Shown here in pieces: positions 1 to 13,200 of a stretch of 64,000 nucleotides of DNA. A model generated the notes under the pieces. It worked only from the letters and a program-made list of their open reading frames with translations, was not told the DNA's origin and made no database searches. This stretch comes from Neospora caninum Liverpool. Taxonomy: Eukaryota > Apicomplexa > Conoidasida > Eucoccidiorida > Sarcocystidae. The stretch spans positions 3,118,714-3,182,713 of the forward strand of contig NC_018393.1 of the NCBI RefSeq assembly GCF_000208865.1. Direction: 5' to 3'. A program made the translations under genes and the position numbers. Within the stretch, counting starts at the first letter, position 1. Every line of letters starts with the position of its first letter.

Positions 1-1553
1 CTTCGACCAGCCCTGCTATACAGGAAGGAACGAGTGAAGCTTCTAGTGCTGTCAGTGACACTCATCGCCCCATGTCAGTTCCATTAAGCGGTTTCGGCAG
101 TTCGGAACGCCATGAATCATATCGACAGGAGTGACATGGTCGAGCTTTCCACCTTAATTGCTCTCAGACCCTTCTGAAACACGAGCATTCATTGGCGACG
201 CACTTGCTGTCAACTGGAAATTTGCACCTGCGAACGGTGACGTCTCAAACCTGCAGCGATAGCCCTTATTGTGTGTATAACTAAGGTTAAAAGAACGTCA
301 CACGCGGAGCGACCATTTGGTTCTCTCCGCAAAACCAGCTCCGGTAGCAAAAGGGATAGCCAAACGTGCAGTAGAACACGCTAAAGACTTCTGGACCAAG
401 GACTGAACCATTTTCGAATCACCGGGTGGATGCCTGCCCAGTCGGCTCACACCCGCAGGGAAGGAACAGGGTATTTCCACGGCTCATAGACTAAGGGTCT
501 TCTGATAAAGGCGGTCCTGAGATCAGTGAACGCCCCGAACTGAAAAGCAAGGCATTTGTGTCTGGTAGTACCACCTAACCTAAAAAGCACTCTGGACGTA
601 GCAACGAGCAAAGGACCCTCTACGTCCTCGGCCTCTGCCGGCTCAACCGTCCGTGGTGTCGATGCATAGTTACAGGGGAGGTTCATACTACGTTATTCTC
701 ATGTCGTATGTCTTTGAATAAACCACACCGAGATAAGAGGTACCTACTGTTTGAACTAGTGGGCCGCAGAAGAAAAATTGCGACATAGGCAGTTTTGCAG
801 TTCTTCAAAGGCTTACACGGTCAACTCGATTCCTGGATTTGCTGACGGGCACCTTTCCTCCGCCAACTACTGTGCCCAACGCCTGAGCAAGCACAGCGGC
901 TGTTACGGTGTTAGTGTATATATGCATATACACACCACATCTGTATACTACTTGCTTGGTATTTTCCAAAGTCTCAAAGCGAAGCAGCCGTCAATACATG
1001 GTGCGGAACAGAGGTAACTGGAGATAGAAGATTGAATTTTAAATATAAACGGAAACGCCCTTCTGTCTCCAGCATGCTGCACCAAAACGTTATTCAATGG
1101 CTTGCCTGTTTGCAGCTGTTGTATTCGCAGAAAGACCGAGTGTCTGCAACGGCGCTGTTAGCCCTTCTTCATACGGGACCTGCTGTTCATCTGGCCTGTA
1201 TTCGAGAGGTCGCTTCATTTCAGAACTACAGTATCGGGCGAAATGTGTACGCGGACTGAGAACCAAAGGAAACTTGCTGTCAGCAAGCCGACCTTTTCTC
1301 GAGTAACCTTGATGTACCAAGTTGATGCACCCAGAAGTCTTCAACACAAAACAGAACGAACGGAGACAATCAGAAGGTACGGTCTCAAAAGATCGACAAG
1401 TCATGGGGACGGAATGATGAATATTGCCAAGTTCCGACATACCCACCGAAGAGGGGTGGTCGTGCGAGCTCTGTCAACATTGTTGAACATTACGAAGCAA
1501 ATTTACGCAGACTAAAAATACCAACTCGTTCCAGACTGCACCACATGGCGCGG
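1..1553. other. No gene recognised (left flank)
   Basis: Only short overlapping open frames without coding character are present. No RNA gene or repeat is recognisable. The far right of this stretch lies downstream of the secreted-protein gene at 1554-2141, so its 3' untranslated region should fall here. Confidence 0.5.
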
Positions 1554-2141
1554 TCAAATTATGCTATTTGGGAGATTGGCCCCGCTGCCGAGAATATCTT
1601 GGAGGACCGCCATTTGCTGTGTTACAGCACTTTTCATGGCTTCCAGGGTGCCCTGAAAGCCGACGGCGGGGAACAATTGCATTACGCGCGCTGTCACAGA
1701 CGTGTCATTCACCATACGCCGAATGTCGTTCATTTCTTTCAGCATCATGTTTTTCATTGCTGTGGTATCGTCACGCACTCTTTTCAAAATCGAGGTGATG
1801 ATACTGCTCGCAGAAGCACCTTCAATGAGGGGTTCTCCGCCGTTAGCCGTAGCCAACGCGTCTTTCTCCCTCATCTCTTTTTCCACAGACATCATCATCT
1901 CGAGATCTTTGCGCAGCCTGTCTTCCACTTCGTGAATCGCCGACACACCTCCCTCCATTGCCTCCATGACAGTTACCAGCTCAGGCAGCAGCGTTGCTTT
2001 TTCGCCCACGTTTTCGCCAATGTTCCTAGTCTTGTTCGAGACCGGTACAGCAGCTTCCCCAGGTACGGCTGAGGGCTCCGCGCACACAGCCACTTGTGCG
2101 AGCAGTGCTGTAAGAACGACCAGAGCCAGAACGTTCGCCAT
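1554..2141 (-). CDS. Small predicted secreted protein, function unknown
   Basis: Single-exon frame of 195 residues starting at ATG 2141 and ending in TGA at 1554-1556. Residues 1-21 form a classic signal peptide: a hydrophobic core rich in Leu/Val/Ala ending V-C-A before E-P-S. The mature part is mostly acidic and helical. A charged stretch at about residues 63-95 (E/K/R/M-rich, beginning around an E-V-E-D-R-L run) could form a short coiled coil, followed by a second helical block to the C-terminus. Two N-glycosylation sequons are visible (N-K-T near residue 36 and N-D-T near residue 145). There is no membrane anchor, GPI signal or enzyme motif. It could be a dense-granule, microneme or other vacuolar secreted protein, but I do not recognise the family. 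It is divergently arranged with the RAP gene at 4660. An upstream untranslated exon cannot be excluded. Confidence 0.7.
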   Translation of the reverse strand: MANVLALVVLTALLAQVAVCAEPSAVPGEAAVPVSNKTRNIGENVGEKATLLPELVTVMEAMEGGVSAIHEVEDRLRKDLEMMMSVEKEMREKDALATANGGEPLIEGASASSIITSILKRVRDDTTAMKNMMLKEMNDIRRMVNDTSVTARVMQLFPAVGFQGTLEAMKSAVTQQMAVLQDILGSGANLPNSII

Positions 2142-4659
2142 CTCAAGACAGATATTCGCAGAGACCGAAAACAGTGACCGAAAAGCGCAGTGCCTGACCG
2201 AACCGGCGGCAAGTATAGCGCCTGCCTCAGTTGCTCACTTGCAGATGGTCAAAAAATTACACGATCAAAGAAGACGAGTCCTGGCTCTGCAGTGGGGTGA
2301 CGGAGGATGACGGCGAGCAACGCTGCGGAAAGCTGAGGATGTAGTGCTAAGTGGAGGACATATGACTGGAAACGATTGACAGAACCACAAAAATGACCTA
2401 GCAAACAGCCAAGTCAGGCATGTCCGGCTACGAAAAAAAGGCGAAGCGAACCGAAGATCTTCAACAGTGAACACTGAGGCGACTGATCGACTGACACAGT
2501 CAAGCGCAGGCAAAAAAACCACAGGCCGAGAGCTGCCCTGTTCTTGTTAGGGGCGGCTCGCTTCAACTAGTCGTTTTCGCTTTCTGGGCAGTCTCACACG
2601 GTTCTGAGTTTTTCGTTATTTGTCAGCTGATGATGCCGCTGATATCTGCAACAACGACTGCTGCGAGGCAGCGCCGTCGTTTTGATTATCTGATTCTGCT
2701 CTCACTCGAGAATTAGAAAAGTGAGCTGAAAGACGTATTGTGTGTGAAAACAGTGCATGGACGAAAGAAATCTCCAAGCGGTCACACATTAGCGCTTTTC
2801 TGGTATGGGATTGTCTCCACTGTCGACGACCGGAGCAACCGTGTGATACTGTCCAGCAACGGCAAATATGATCCAGTGCAGTCCTACAGGAAAAATACCT
2901 TAGACCCATCCGACTCATAAGCGGAAATTGCATCTCAACAGTTTATGGCTGCTTCGCCTGCCAGGCTTAGGGTGAGCTGTAACTGACCACGCTCTTCTTT
3001 TCCTCACAGTCTATTCATTGCGTCCCTGTGTACGCTTGACTGGGAACTGTGACGAGCCACCCAGGCGAGGGGTCGTGCGGCGTGAGGGAAAACTCGCGAC
3101 TAGTGGAGAGATGGGAGATCTAAGCGCTCTCAGTCTCTGGAAAGAAGACCCGGATGAACTCATCTCTTCTCACTTAGCATCCGAGCAAGAAACAAACTGA
3201 ACTATGCAACGAACCACAGATTTACTCGGGGACTCAGAACATTTCAACGTCACATGCGAGACATCTTCAATACATTCACAGATGAACATTTTTTCGTTTA
3301 CATTTCGTGTATGGAGGTATCAGCAACATCGAAACCATGCAGAGTCTAAGGTTGCGACTATACACTCCAGTGCAGCCGTTTCCTGCTCCCTCATTTTCGG
3401 CAACTCCACCGTCATATCCTCACCTGTCGCTGAGCTCCTTCGGCGTTGCTTGCTGCCTTCTGTCATTGTAGCGTTTCTCTTCACGGCTTCTCGAGTTGCG
3501 GGTGGACAGAGAGGTGCGAGAACACAGGATGCCTAGCCTGCGGTGAGTCGCCTGCAAGTTTCTTCGTTTTTAGTAGCCTCGAACGGCCTCACAGCCCTCA
3601 GATTTCCCGCGATTTCCCTGCACTTTCACGTCCCACCATGCCGTCGGCAAAATCTGAATGGTAGACCCCCAAGTCTGATCTGCAAAATCCCGCCACGCCT
3701 TCGCCTGTCACTGTCTTGTGCCAGCTGGCGATGAACTGACACACGACGCAACCAGAACCGGCCCACAATTAGAAGAAACCCACCTTCTTTGGGCATTCAT
3801 CCCGGCTCGTCTTTCTTTCCAATCAAAACCGTGCATCTCAATCTAAATACGGCTCCCTTCTGTCTCTTCGAACTTGTCGCTTTCTGCTCGTCCCCGGCTG
3901 TCTCCACTGTCTCACACCCAGCGCAGAACGACAATCTTGCGCAGCTGGCGGGGCTGATCCAGCTTTGCGTGGCGAGGATATCCATGCACACGAAGGAAAA
4001 CGACAATATTTTAGGACGCTTGATGCGGATCTCTTCATTACCAGGAAAAAAGCCGCTCATTGGTTCTAGGCATTCCTCGAAATTGCGCCTGTTCCCTCAA
4101 TTTCGTAGAATCTTTCTGCATGCGCGCCTGATAGTTTTCGCATGTCTCCGCCGTTTCCGGCTGTATGTACATACAGGGCGCTACGAAGGAACGACGAGAA
4201 AAGCGCTTTTTTTCTTTTTCGTCTTTTCCTAAACTTCTCCTGTTCACTTCGGCTGTGAACACTTGCCATGGATGATTAGTGAGATCCATTGCAAAGGCGT
4301 TTCTCAGTTTCACTTGACCCGTACTACACGCCGACTTCCACGACAGCGCTATGGACGTTGCTGTCGATGGTACCAGGGAACATGTATCGCGCTCCAGACT
4401 CTCAACCCGTATCAAGCGCGGATTTCTTGTCCCATTTTGTGTACGTTTATTTGCGCTGTGTATTGGCAAATCCTGCGGGGGCCTATTCTGCCTGCAGGTG
4501 TAAAACCCATCCCCATTACCCATGCACGGACTTCCCGCGTACATAATTTCCCCTTTTCTGTGCCATCCTACGCGTCTGCGTAGTGAGACACACACTATGT
4601 AATTATCATTTCTCCTTACGACCCTCCACCGGCCTTTTTCGTTGCTTTGTCTCGCAACA
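2142..4659. other. Divergent intergenic region between the secreted-protein gene and the RAP gene
   Basis: About 2.5 kb between two genes that point away from each other, so it should hold both promoters and 5' untranslated regions. Open frames here are short and overlap on both strands. The region from 3340 to 4250 is pyrimidine-rich on the + strand. No RNA gene or mobile element is recognisable. Confidence 0.55.
4304..4310 (+). promoter_or_regulatory. Candidate initiator-like element of the RAP gene
   Basis: The heptamer TCAGTTT occurs 350 bases upstream of the chosen start codon at 4660. This matches the initiator-like sequence reported at Toxoplasma transcription starts (established knowledge). 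A 7-mer can occur by chance, so a function here is only a suggestion. Confidence 0.25.
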
Positions 4660-7209
4660 ATGGGCGTCCCCTGTCGGTTGCGAGGAAGGTTGCTTCCGGA
4701 GAGTCGACGCGTCGTGACGCGGCGTCTTCGCGGCACCTCTACTGTCTCTGTTTCCCGTTCCTCTTCAACTCTTGACTCTACACTCGGTGCCATTTGCTCG
4801 TCTTCCCGTCCTCAATTGCCGTCTTCGCCTTCTCACTCTTTTTCTGTCTCTTCATTTCCTTCCCCGTGTTTGGCTGCTGGAGCTTTTACTTCGTTGTCTC
4901 CCTGTTCTTGCAGCTCCACTCCTTCTGTTTCCTCTTCGTTTGGCTCTATCCGTTCCCGGTCGTCTCCTCCCTCTTCGTTTCCTCCTTCTTCGTCTCTTCC
5001 CTCTTTGTCTCCTTCCTGTTCCTACTCGTGTCCGTCTGTTTTTGCTTCTCTTCTGCCGTTCGTGTCGCCGGACTTCCCTCTGAGCCGAAGGGTTGCGGTT
5101 TTATGCCCCAGTAGGGCTGAACTCCTTCCAACATTTCTTTCACTCCTTCTCCCCTCTTCAGCCATGAGTCGTCACCAAGAGCGTTTCGCCCACCAGCTTT
5201 ACTCTTCCCTTTCTCCACAGGCCAATTCCCGCCTTACGGTTCCCCTCGCCTCTCCCTCGTCATTTCGTCCCTTCGTTTCTTCTTCTCGTACTTCCTCTTC
5301 GTCTCTTTTTCCCCCGTCGGTGCGGGCTTCATCGCCTCTTTCTGCCTTGTCGCCTCAAGTGCCTTGTTTCTGCTCTTCCCTCCGTTCGCTCCGTTGCCGC
5401 GTTGTCTCGAAGCCTCCGCTGTCTTCCCGGCTGCACCTAGAACAAAGTCCTTCGCCTTTCCTCCGTTCCAGCGACTCGTGTTTCTTCTCGCTGTCTACGC
5501 AGACTTCAGGCTCCGAGCGTACAGACACCTTATCGCGGTGGACAGACACATGGCCGAGGCGTGCATCCACCCCAGCAAAGTGCATGCACACCGCGGGTGC
5601 GGCAGCTCTGGGGGTTCGAGAGAGAGGGGAGAGGCGAGAAGCGAGCGGCGACGCACGGGGGGAGCCGTCGAAATGCGCGACACAAAACTCGGAGACAAAG
5701 CGAGCCTCTGCGCCTGCCCTCCCTGCGTCTCAGTGTGCGGCCTTCGCGGGCGACAGCAGCGGCAGTGGAAGCTGTTGGATCGAACCGGCGTTTGGAAGCC
5801 TCGAGAGCGAACCAGCCTCGTGTGCGCCCCGGCAGACGCGCCAGCGCCTTCCACGGCTTCCGTGTTGCTCGACAGAGGCGTCTGCCGAGAGACGCCAAGA
5901 CACCGTTTTCGCGTCGCGACCCTCCAGAGAACGCCTACGAATGCCGCCTCCGGCCGCTTTGACAAGATCTGACGCAGTGCCTCTGCCAATGCATCAAACG
6001 CACTATTTGCTCCGTGATCGCGAAGACGACCGCCTCGCTCTTGCGGCGGTCTCGTCTCCTTTCCCCCAGCCTCTCGGCGATTGCCTCTCTCTCGCTTCTA
6101 ACTCACCCGCGCCTTCCTATTCCTTTCCTCCCTCTCCTGCCTCGTCCCCACCTTCACTCCTCCCTTCTCCCTCACTCTCCTCCTGTTCGCCTTCGTCGCC
6201 AGCTTCTGTGGTTCCCTCCTCTCCGTCGCCAGGGGCTGTGGAGCAGTCAGCGCCGCAGGGAGGACTGTGGGGGCGAGGAGACAGAGGGGCGAGAGCCGTG
6301 CGCGGCGTCTTGCCACCGAGCCTGCGCGTTTCCGGCATGAGGGAAGCATGCGCGGGCGGATCCAGGGAGACAGAAAGGTCTCCCGTCGCCCGCAGCCCCC
6401 CCGTTTCTCTTCCACAGACTCTCGAGAGAAATTTCACGCCCAAGGAAAACGAGCGGCGCCGCGTCGTTGAGAGAGGCCCAGCGCAGAATCTCGGCTTCTC
6501 GCGTCGCCCCGCTATTGAGGGCTCTGGAGACAGACTGCCTGGGGGCCGCGAAGGAGAGAGGGGAAGGGGAGAGAGAGAGCGACTGGAGACACCGAGACCC
6601 AAGAGAGGAGAAAGAGAGGGCGTCGCCGCCAGATCCAAGAAGGCTCAAACGGTTGTGGGAAAACTGATGGAAGAAGCGGTCGACCTTGTGGAGGCCTTCG
6701 AGGCGTTCAAAGAAGACGCGAGGGGCGATCGAGAAGAGCGGCGAGGAAAACTGCAAGCGTTTCAGACAAAGATCTTCAAAGTTCATCAGCACCTTTCTCA
6801 CCACGTCCACGAGGCAACGGCGGACGAAGTAAGGCGGGATAGACATGCGGAGCCGAGAGGTGGACGCTAAACGCGAAGAAACGCTTTTCTCAAACTCGGG
6901 AAGCCAGACAGGTGACGGCGAGACAGTGAAACAGAGTTACATTCGTACCAGACTTAGCTCTCAGAGTCTGAATTTCCTCTCGTTTCATGTGTGCCTCTCG
7001 CTTTTTTTACGCCTTTAGACGTGTGGAGTGATTCGACTACGGAAGACAAAGCGGGTCAAACACGAATATACCCATATACATTTCACGTGTGTGACTATTA
7101 CAGTTATGCACACTCATGTGTATACTCGCTGGCGTAGGTGTGGACATTCAAATACATACTCAGCTACGGCTCCGTAGACACTATTGAAGTCATGCACCGA
7201 CGTATCCTA

Positions 7210-7241
<32 letters not shown>

Positions 7242-10191
7242 TTGACCAGTATATATGTAAGTATATATGTGTGTTCAAAGGGTATGAGTTTGTGAGGAGA
7301 GTTCTTGGTCACTCCGAATGGTGTACAGAGAGTTGTGCGTTTGTCCAGCTGTTGGAGCTTCGCGGGCACGTCGAGGCGCTGCTGATGAGACAAAAGTTGG
7401 TGGTAGACCGCCGCCTTCTTCTGCCGCTTCTCGAGGAGTTGTACAAACGAGTAAGAAGAAATCCGTTTTTTATATGACCGAAACGAGCCTCTGGCGCACC
7501 GCTGTTCCAGTTGAGGGATTCGCACGGCCCGTCGCGCGCTGTGCACACAGACACATCCTGGTGTGCACGAGAGGCGCTGCCCCGGCGTTTTTCGTCGGTG
7601 TTTTTGAAGGAGAGAGCGTCACGAAAAAACGTTGCACCAGGGTGGACTGGCATTGCAAGGGTTCGTTTTTTACGGGGAGATCTCGTGCGGATCCTTCCGT
7701 TAACGGATGTGCCCGAACGTGCTTTGTCTACGCATATTCTTATGCATCCTATATGCCGATTATTGCATGCATGTATTGATATGCGTGTAGATCTACACCA
7801 GCATACATGTGTGCATGCCGGAATCAAAACCGGTCAATCGTATGCCTCGTCAAAACGTTTAGAAACAGCACAATCATCCTCGTACTTCCACACATATCAA
7901 TGTATATATATATATATATACATATGCATCTATATGTATCTATATACAAGCTTGTATGACATGAGTATACATGCGCGTCGTTGATCCCAGGTACGTATAT
8001 GAAGCACTTTTGTTTACATGGGTGCGTAGTGCCAATAGATGCATGCGCGGTTTCGATCACTGTCTTTGCGTTTTTGCGTGTGTGCGGGTCACAGGATATG
8101 ATCGACACTGTTCGCATGAGCACTCTCGTTCGCTATTTCCGAGATCTGTGCGATACAAACCAAGGCGATCTTCCGGCTCCTGAAACGCTGATAAAACGCG
8201 TGCATGCGTCGATTATGGTGCGACCCTATGCGCAGACCTGAGGCGACCAATGTGAAAACCCTTTCGTCCCGTCGCCGCTGCATGCTTCGCCGAGACTGTC
8301 TATCCCCCTGTGTGAATACTCATCTCCTGCCACTGGATCGGGCTGCAAGCACGTGCGTGTTTCTCTGTCTCGCTCCATGTTTCTCTCTCAACTTGTCCGT
8401 CTACGAGGATGTCTTCTATGCATGAGGCTCTGCACCGATGCTGCCTGTGGCCTGAAGGAATGCCTCTTTCCGTCACCGTCGCTCAGGATCCGAGTGTGCC
8501 TCTCTCCGTAGGTTCTCCGTCTCTGCGGATGCCTCTTTCAACAGACGCGTGCGCTCGGATGCGGCCGCGAGAAAGTGCCCCCACATCTTACACATGCAAG
8601 CACATCTAGAGATTGACATGCACGCCGCTTTGTAAATCCGTATGCACACGACTGGCGGGTTCCACGCTGCATGTCGCGTGAAATCCATGCGTCCGAATGC
8701 GATGGAGTAAACGAAGTTCCACAAAACGCTAAACTACACAGGCAGGGCCGGAACGCGCGCACCGCGTTTTGGACGGGTGAATCCGTCGATTCTCCTGGCG
8801 CCTGCAGCACGCGCGTTGCACGACCCTCACCGACGCGTCTTGTTTCTGCGTGCGCTGCGGGGTGGCAGGCGCGTCAAGTCGAGTTTCTGGAGAACCGCGA
8901 CTTGGGAAATGCGCTCCTTCTCTTCCTCTACAACTGCTGCCTGCTGCGCCTCCCAACTGGCGACTTGTATCCGGAGTGGGCAAGACGCAGTCTGGAGCCT
9001 CTTGCTGGCCGCGTCTCGAGCCACGAACCGCTCAAGATCTCCCCGCCCCTCGTCGTCTTCGTCTCGCGAATCCTCATTGCCGAGCGCTGCGGCAACGTTG
9101 GTAAACTCCGGCTCTTGCAGAACGCGTCCCGTCAAAAACCAAGGCCCCCGGACTATATATATATACACACCTATATATATTTATATATACATACGTTCAA
9201 GATATGCTTGGGCACGACGTCGTCGCACGCCTGCACGCTAACGTACACACACAAACACACATACCTAACTCTGTAGATAGGTTCATGCGTGTTGGAGCCT
9301 CTTCGAGAGGTGAGGAAAGGCGCTGTCGATGCGTGGGTATGTGGTCTCGGGCGTCGATACCCTTGCACCTTCCAGCAAATCCATTTGTCAGGGCGCGCCT
9401 TCCCCGAATGTGTCCTTGTGTGTATCGATCTGTTTCGACATCTGTGTCTGTCGAGCTGCACATCTGTTCATGTGGATATATCTATGTATATATCCATGCA
9501 TATGTATGCATATATATATATATATATATATATATTTGTATGCGTATGTATGCATGTGTGTATATGTATATGCGAATATTTGTGAATGTGTACACCTCCA
9601 TGAACTATGTATATGCATGTGTGTTTTCGGCGGCTTCAGCGAGGCTGGCTTACCCCGTGGGGCCACTGTTGGCGTGAGAGCGACTGTAGTGTGGTGTGAG
9701 CGAGACCGAGGTGAAGCAGCGCTTGCATGCGCCTCTTCCCGGTTTCTTTCTGCACTGGCTGCTCCTTGTGTCCTTCTCGATGTCGGTTCGCTTAGGCGCG
9801 TGGCAGGCCGTGCTGAACTTGACGCTGTCAATCGACCCAAGAACGTCTCCGTTCTTCTTCGCGGCGGCGCTGCCGGACTCGGCGGACCCGCGGGGAGACG
9901 CGCCAAGCGCCGTCGCCGCTTCCAGAGAGACTTCACTCGACAGGACGACAGCCGCGCACGGCGACATTGGCAGAAGAGAAGAAGCGAGCGACTGGTGCCG
10001 CTACACCCCGGGAGACGAGGCGCAGTGGCTAGCCAACGCGACGCGAACGGCCTCGGGCGCTGCCGCCATGGGAATTCCGTTCCACCCGGCTCTAGAAATT
10101 GTGAGTTTAGATGAAGACAAGGAAGTAAAGATACGCCACCCCTACAAACAATACCGGCCGACATGTATGCACTCATGTGTGCACCTAGGAT

Positions 10192-10236
<45 letters not shown>

Positions 10237-13200
10237 TAGGTGCATGTGTCAGTGCACCGGTTTGTGCGTGCATAGTGAGTAGGCGGATATCCCCTATGTA
10301 ACTGTATGTTGGTCATGCATCTAGTTCTCGGTATCGTATGCAAAAGTATATATATATATATATGTAGATGAGATCTCTAAGCCATATATATATATATATA
10401 TATATATGTATCTGTGCGTGTGTCTAGGTGTGTAACTCTGCCATATATATTTAGACGTATATCTAGCTGTATCTCTCCACACGTGCGCATGCGCAAATCG
10501 TTATGTTTCTTGTGGCGCTTACTTAAACTGGATTCTGTGGGTCTGGGCTCTGCTGCGCCTTCCGGTGTGTGCTGCTTGCCGTTTCAGATTTTCGATCGCG
10601 TAGCCGAGGCCGTGAGGGAGGAGGGGAGCGCATCGTTTCAGGCGCTCTTTGCGTGTCAGGCGGAGCGGCACAGCTGCCGACTTTTGCAGTACATCTGGTC
10701 TCTCTGTTTTTACAATTTCCACCTCCGCGAACCCTTCCCAGCGATTTTGCAGGCGACATGCAAGCACGGGAGACTGGAACACGCTGCGCAGTACCTCCTC
10801 AACTTCGGCTCCCCCGCCTTCGTCCCGTTTCAGGCAAGGCCGAACCCTCCGTGTCAATCTTTAGCGACGTATCGGTCGTGCTCTCCTTCTTTCCATCTTT
10901 CTCGCGATCGCTTTCGCTTTACATCCGTATCTGCATCTGCCTATCTATACTGAGTTTTGTCTATAGCGAGCTAGGGAACTCTCCTAAGGTCTGGCTAGCT
11001 ATTCGTTTGTGTCCCGCTACTTCGAAACGGGTATATACCGCAGTGCGGACACATTTGCAGGTGCCTATGTGGCGCACCGTGCCCGCGTGGGAACTTCTTC
11101 GTCGCTGTCGTAGTGCGTGCATGTGTAGATGCAAGTCTGTAGACATACATCCACTCTACTCTGCAGGTTCCCTTCTCCCCTTGCGTTTCAACCGCGAACA
11201 ATAGACTGAGACCGATACGCCGTGTGCGCGTCCACCCTGATGGCCCCTCGCGCTGTTGCTTCTCTTTGTCGCCCCGCCCTCTATCTCTCTGTCTTCTTTT
11301 TCTTTCTCGCTGTCAACTTTTTCCTATCTCTCTGTCTTCTTTTTCTTTCTCGCTGTCAACTTTTTCCTATCTCTTTGTCTCCTTTTTGGTTCTGCACCGG
11401 GTTCCAGCTTGCGGAGGCGGTGATGTTTGCGCGGCGCGAGGACGGCTGGGCAGTTCGCGACGACCTCTCCGTTCTCTGCAAAGAGAATTTGGAAGACATT
11501 CTCACGTGCGTGCGGCCTTCGTGTTCGGCGTGGGCTTCCAATTTCCTCTCGCCGCACCCGAACTTCCGAGCCGACTTCGAGCGACACTTGACTCTGTGAG
11601 TAGGGCGCAATTCCCCAGGTTCGCGCGTGACGGCGGGGGAAACACCGAAACGCAGAAACACGCGCTGGAGAGACACCAGAGAAGCGCAGAACCCCGCGCA
11701 AACATTTGCATGCATCGAGGTGCAAAGTGACAGCCGTTGTAGGGTCGAGATCCTCACGTCTGGCGAGCGACGCTTTATAAGGCAGTCTAGAATCAGTCGC
11801 GAACCGTCTGTGCCGTTGGCCCTCTGTGTAAACACTTCCATGGACGTGCGGCTCCGATCGTCAGCTGACACACAAAGGTTGAACGCCATCCACGGGAGTC
11901 TATCCTGCTGCGTATCCATGACTGGAAATACTCATACGCATCCACTTTTGTTGATGTGGCTGTGACACGAACGCGCCACACCGAAAGGGTTGTATGGGCG
12001 CTCGCCCTCGGTACGCTGCTCGCGATGAGTAGGCACGTGAGGGTTTCGTGCTTCTCTATCTGCATGCAGAGAATAGGCGTTTCCCCGCTTTTTCACCTTC
12101 GTTTGAACCCCTTCGATTGGATGCTGGTGCATATTTCGCGTTCGTGGCTGTTCATGCACATCAGCCTCCCCCTGGTGTGTGCCGGATTCAGCACGACTTC
12201 GTTTCTGTTCTGATGCGCGTGTCTGGCTCCGCTGTACGGGCCCCACGTCTCTGAGTGCAAAAGGGAGACGGGGGTCGCCTCTGCTCCTCCCCTGCGTTCA
12301 CCGCGGTTTGGCTTCTCTGGTTCCAAATCTTGTTTCTCGGCGTGCAGCAACGCGGTTCGCTTTTCATTCATCAATCGACGCGGCGTTTCCTGCCTCCATC
12401 TGCTCGACCTCAAAGGCGACGGCGATGCAACGAATCCGCAACGCAGTCTCAGTTCTTCTCCTCCATGCGATGAAAGACGCGAACATCTCTCTCCTTCTTC
12501 TCCTTCTTCTGCATCTTCTCCTTCTCCTTCTTCGTCTCCCCCTTCTTCTCCAGTGTGCGTTGTCCTGATTGATCTAGCACGGCAGCCGCGGGACTTGTCG
12601 CGCGGCGTTCAGCCGGGGCTCCTCGGTGGGCACATTCTGCACAATCGCCTGCTGCGGCGTCTCGGATGGGAAGTTCGCGTCGTCTGCCAAAGCGAATGGA
12701 ACGCGCTCGACTCTCCTGGAAAACACGAACTCATCAAAAAGATAATCGTAAGAAAACGGCACACTACGTATTTCGTTTCTGTGAAACCTCTTCACAGATG
12801 CGTATATGTACATATATATTTGCCTACCCTTAGGTATATGGGCGCTGGTATCTCTTCTCTCTTTTTCTAACGGCCTACGTATACATCTGTATATATGCCT
12901 GCAGAGACTTATGCACCTATATGATGCCTTCTTATGTGCAGACATATATCTATGTATTTCAGCGTGTTCATGTGGCCTTTATGTGCAAAGATACTCAGCT
13001 CTCTCACTTTATGGGTGATGTATATATATATATATATATATATACATACATACATACATACATACATACATACATACATACATACATAGGTAGTGATCTA
13101 AATGCAGAACAATACTTGTATCCATGGACATGTTTCGTGTAGATTTGCATGGCTGCAAATGTGTAACAGTAGCGTTTACGAGAAGAGTTTAAAGTGGATT

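Noticed and set aside
4038..4793. 251-codon minus-strand frame overlapping the RAP gene start
   Set aside because: Composition is Arg-rich antisense to the Ser-rich exon 1, and it crosses a promoter region with no other support.
8671..8868. Upstream extension of exon 4 of the RAP gene to 8671
   Set aside because: A clear CAG acceptor before 8869 matches the phase of exon 3, while the extension has no coding character.
9696..9795. Extending exon 5 of the RAP gene upstream to about 9696
   Set aside because: The stretch is the polypyrimidine tract of the acceptor at 9795. Only that acceptor fits the phase of the donor after 9100.
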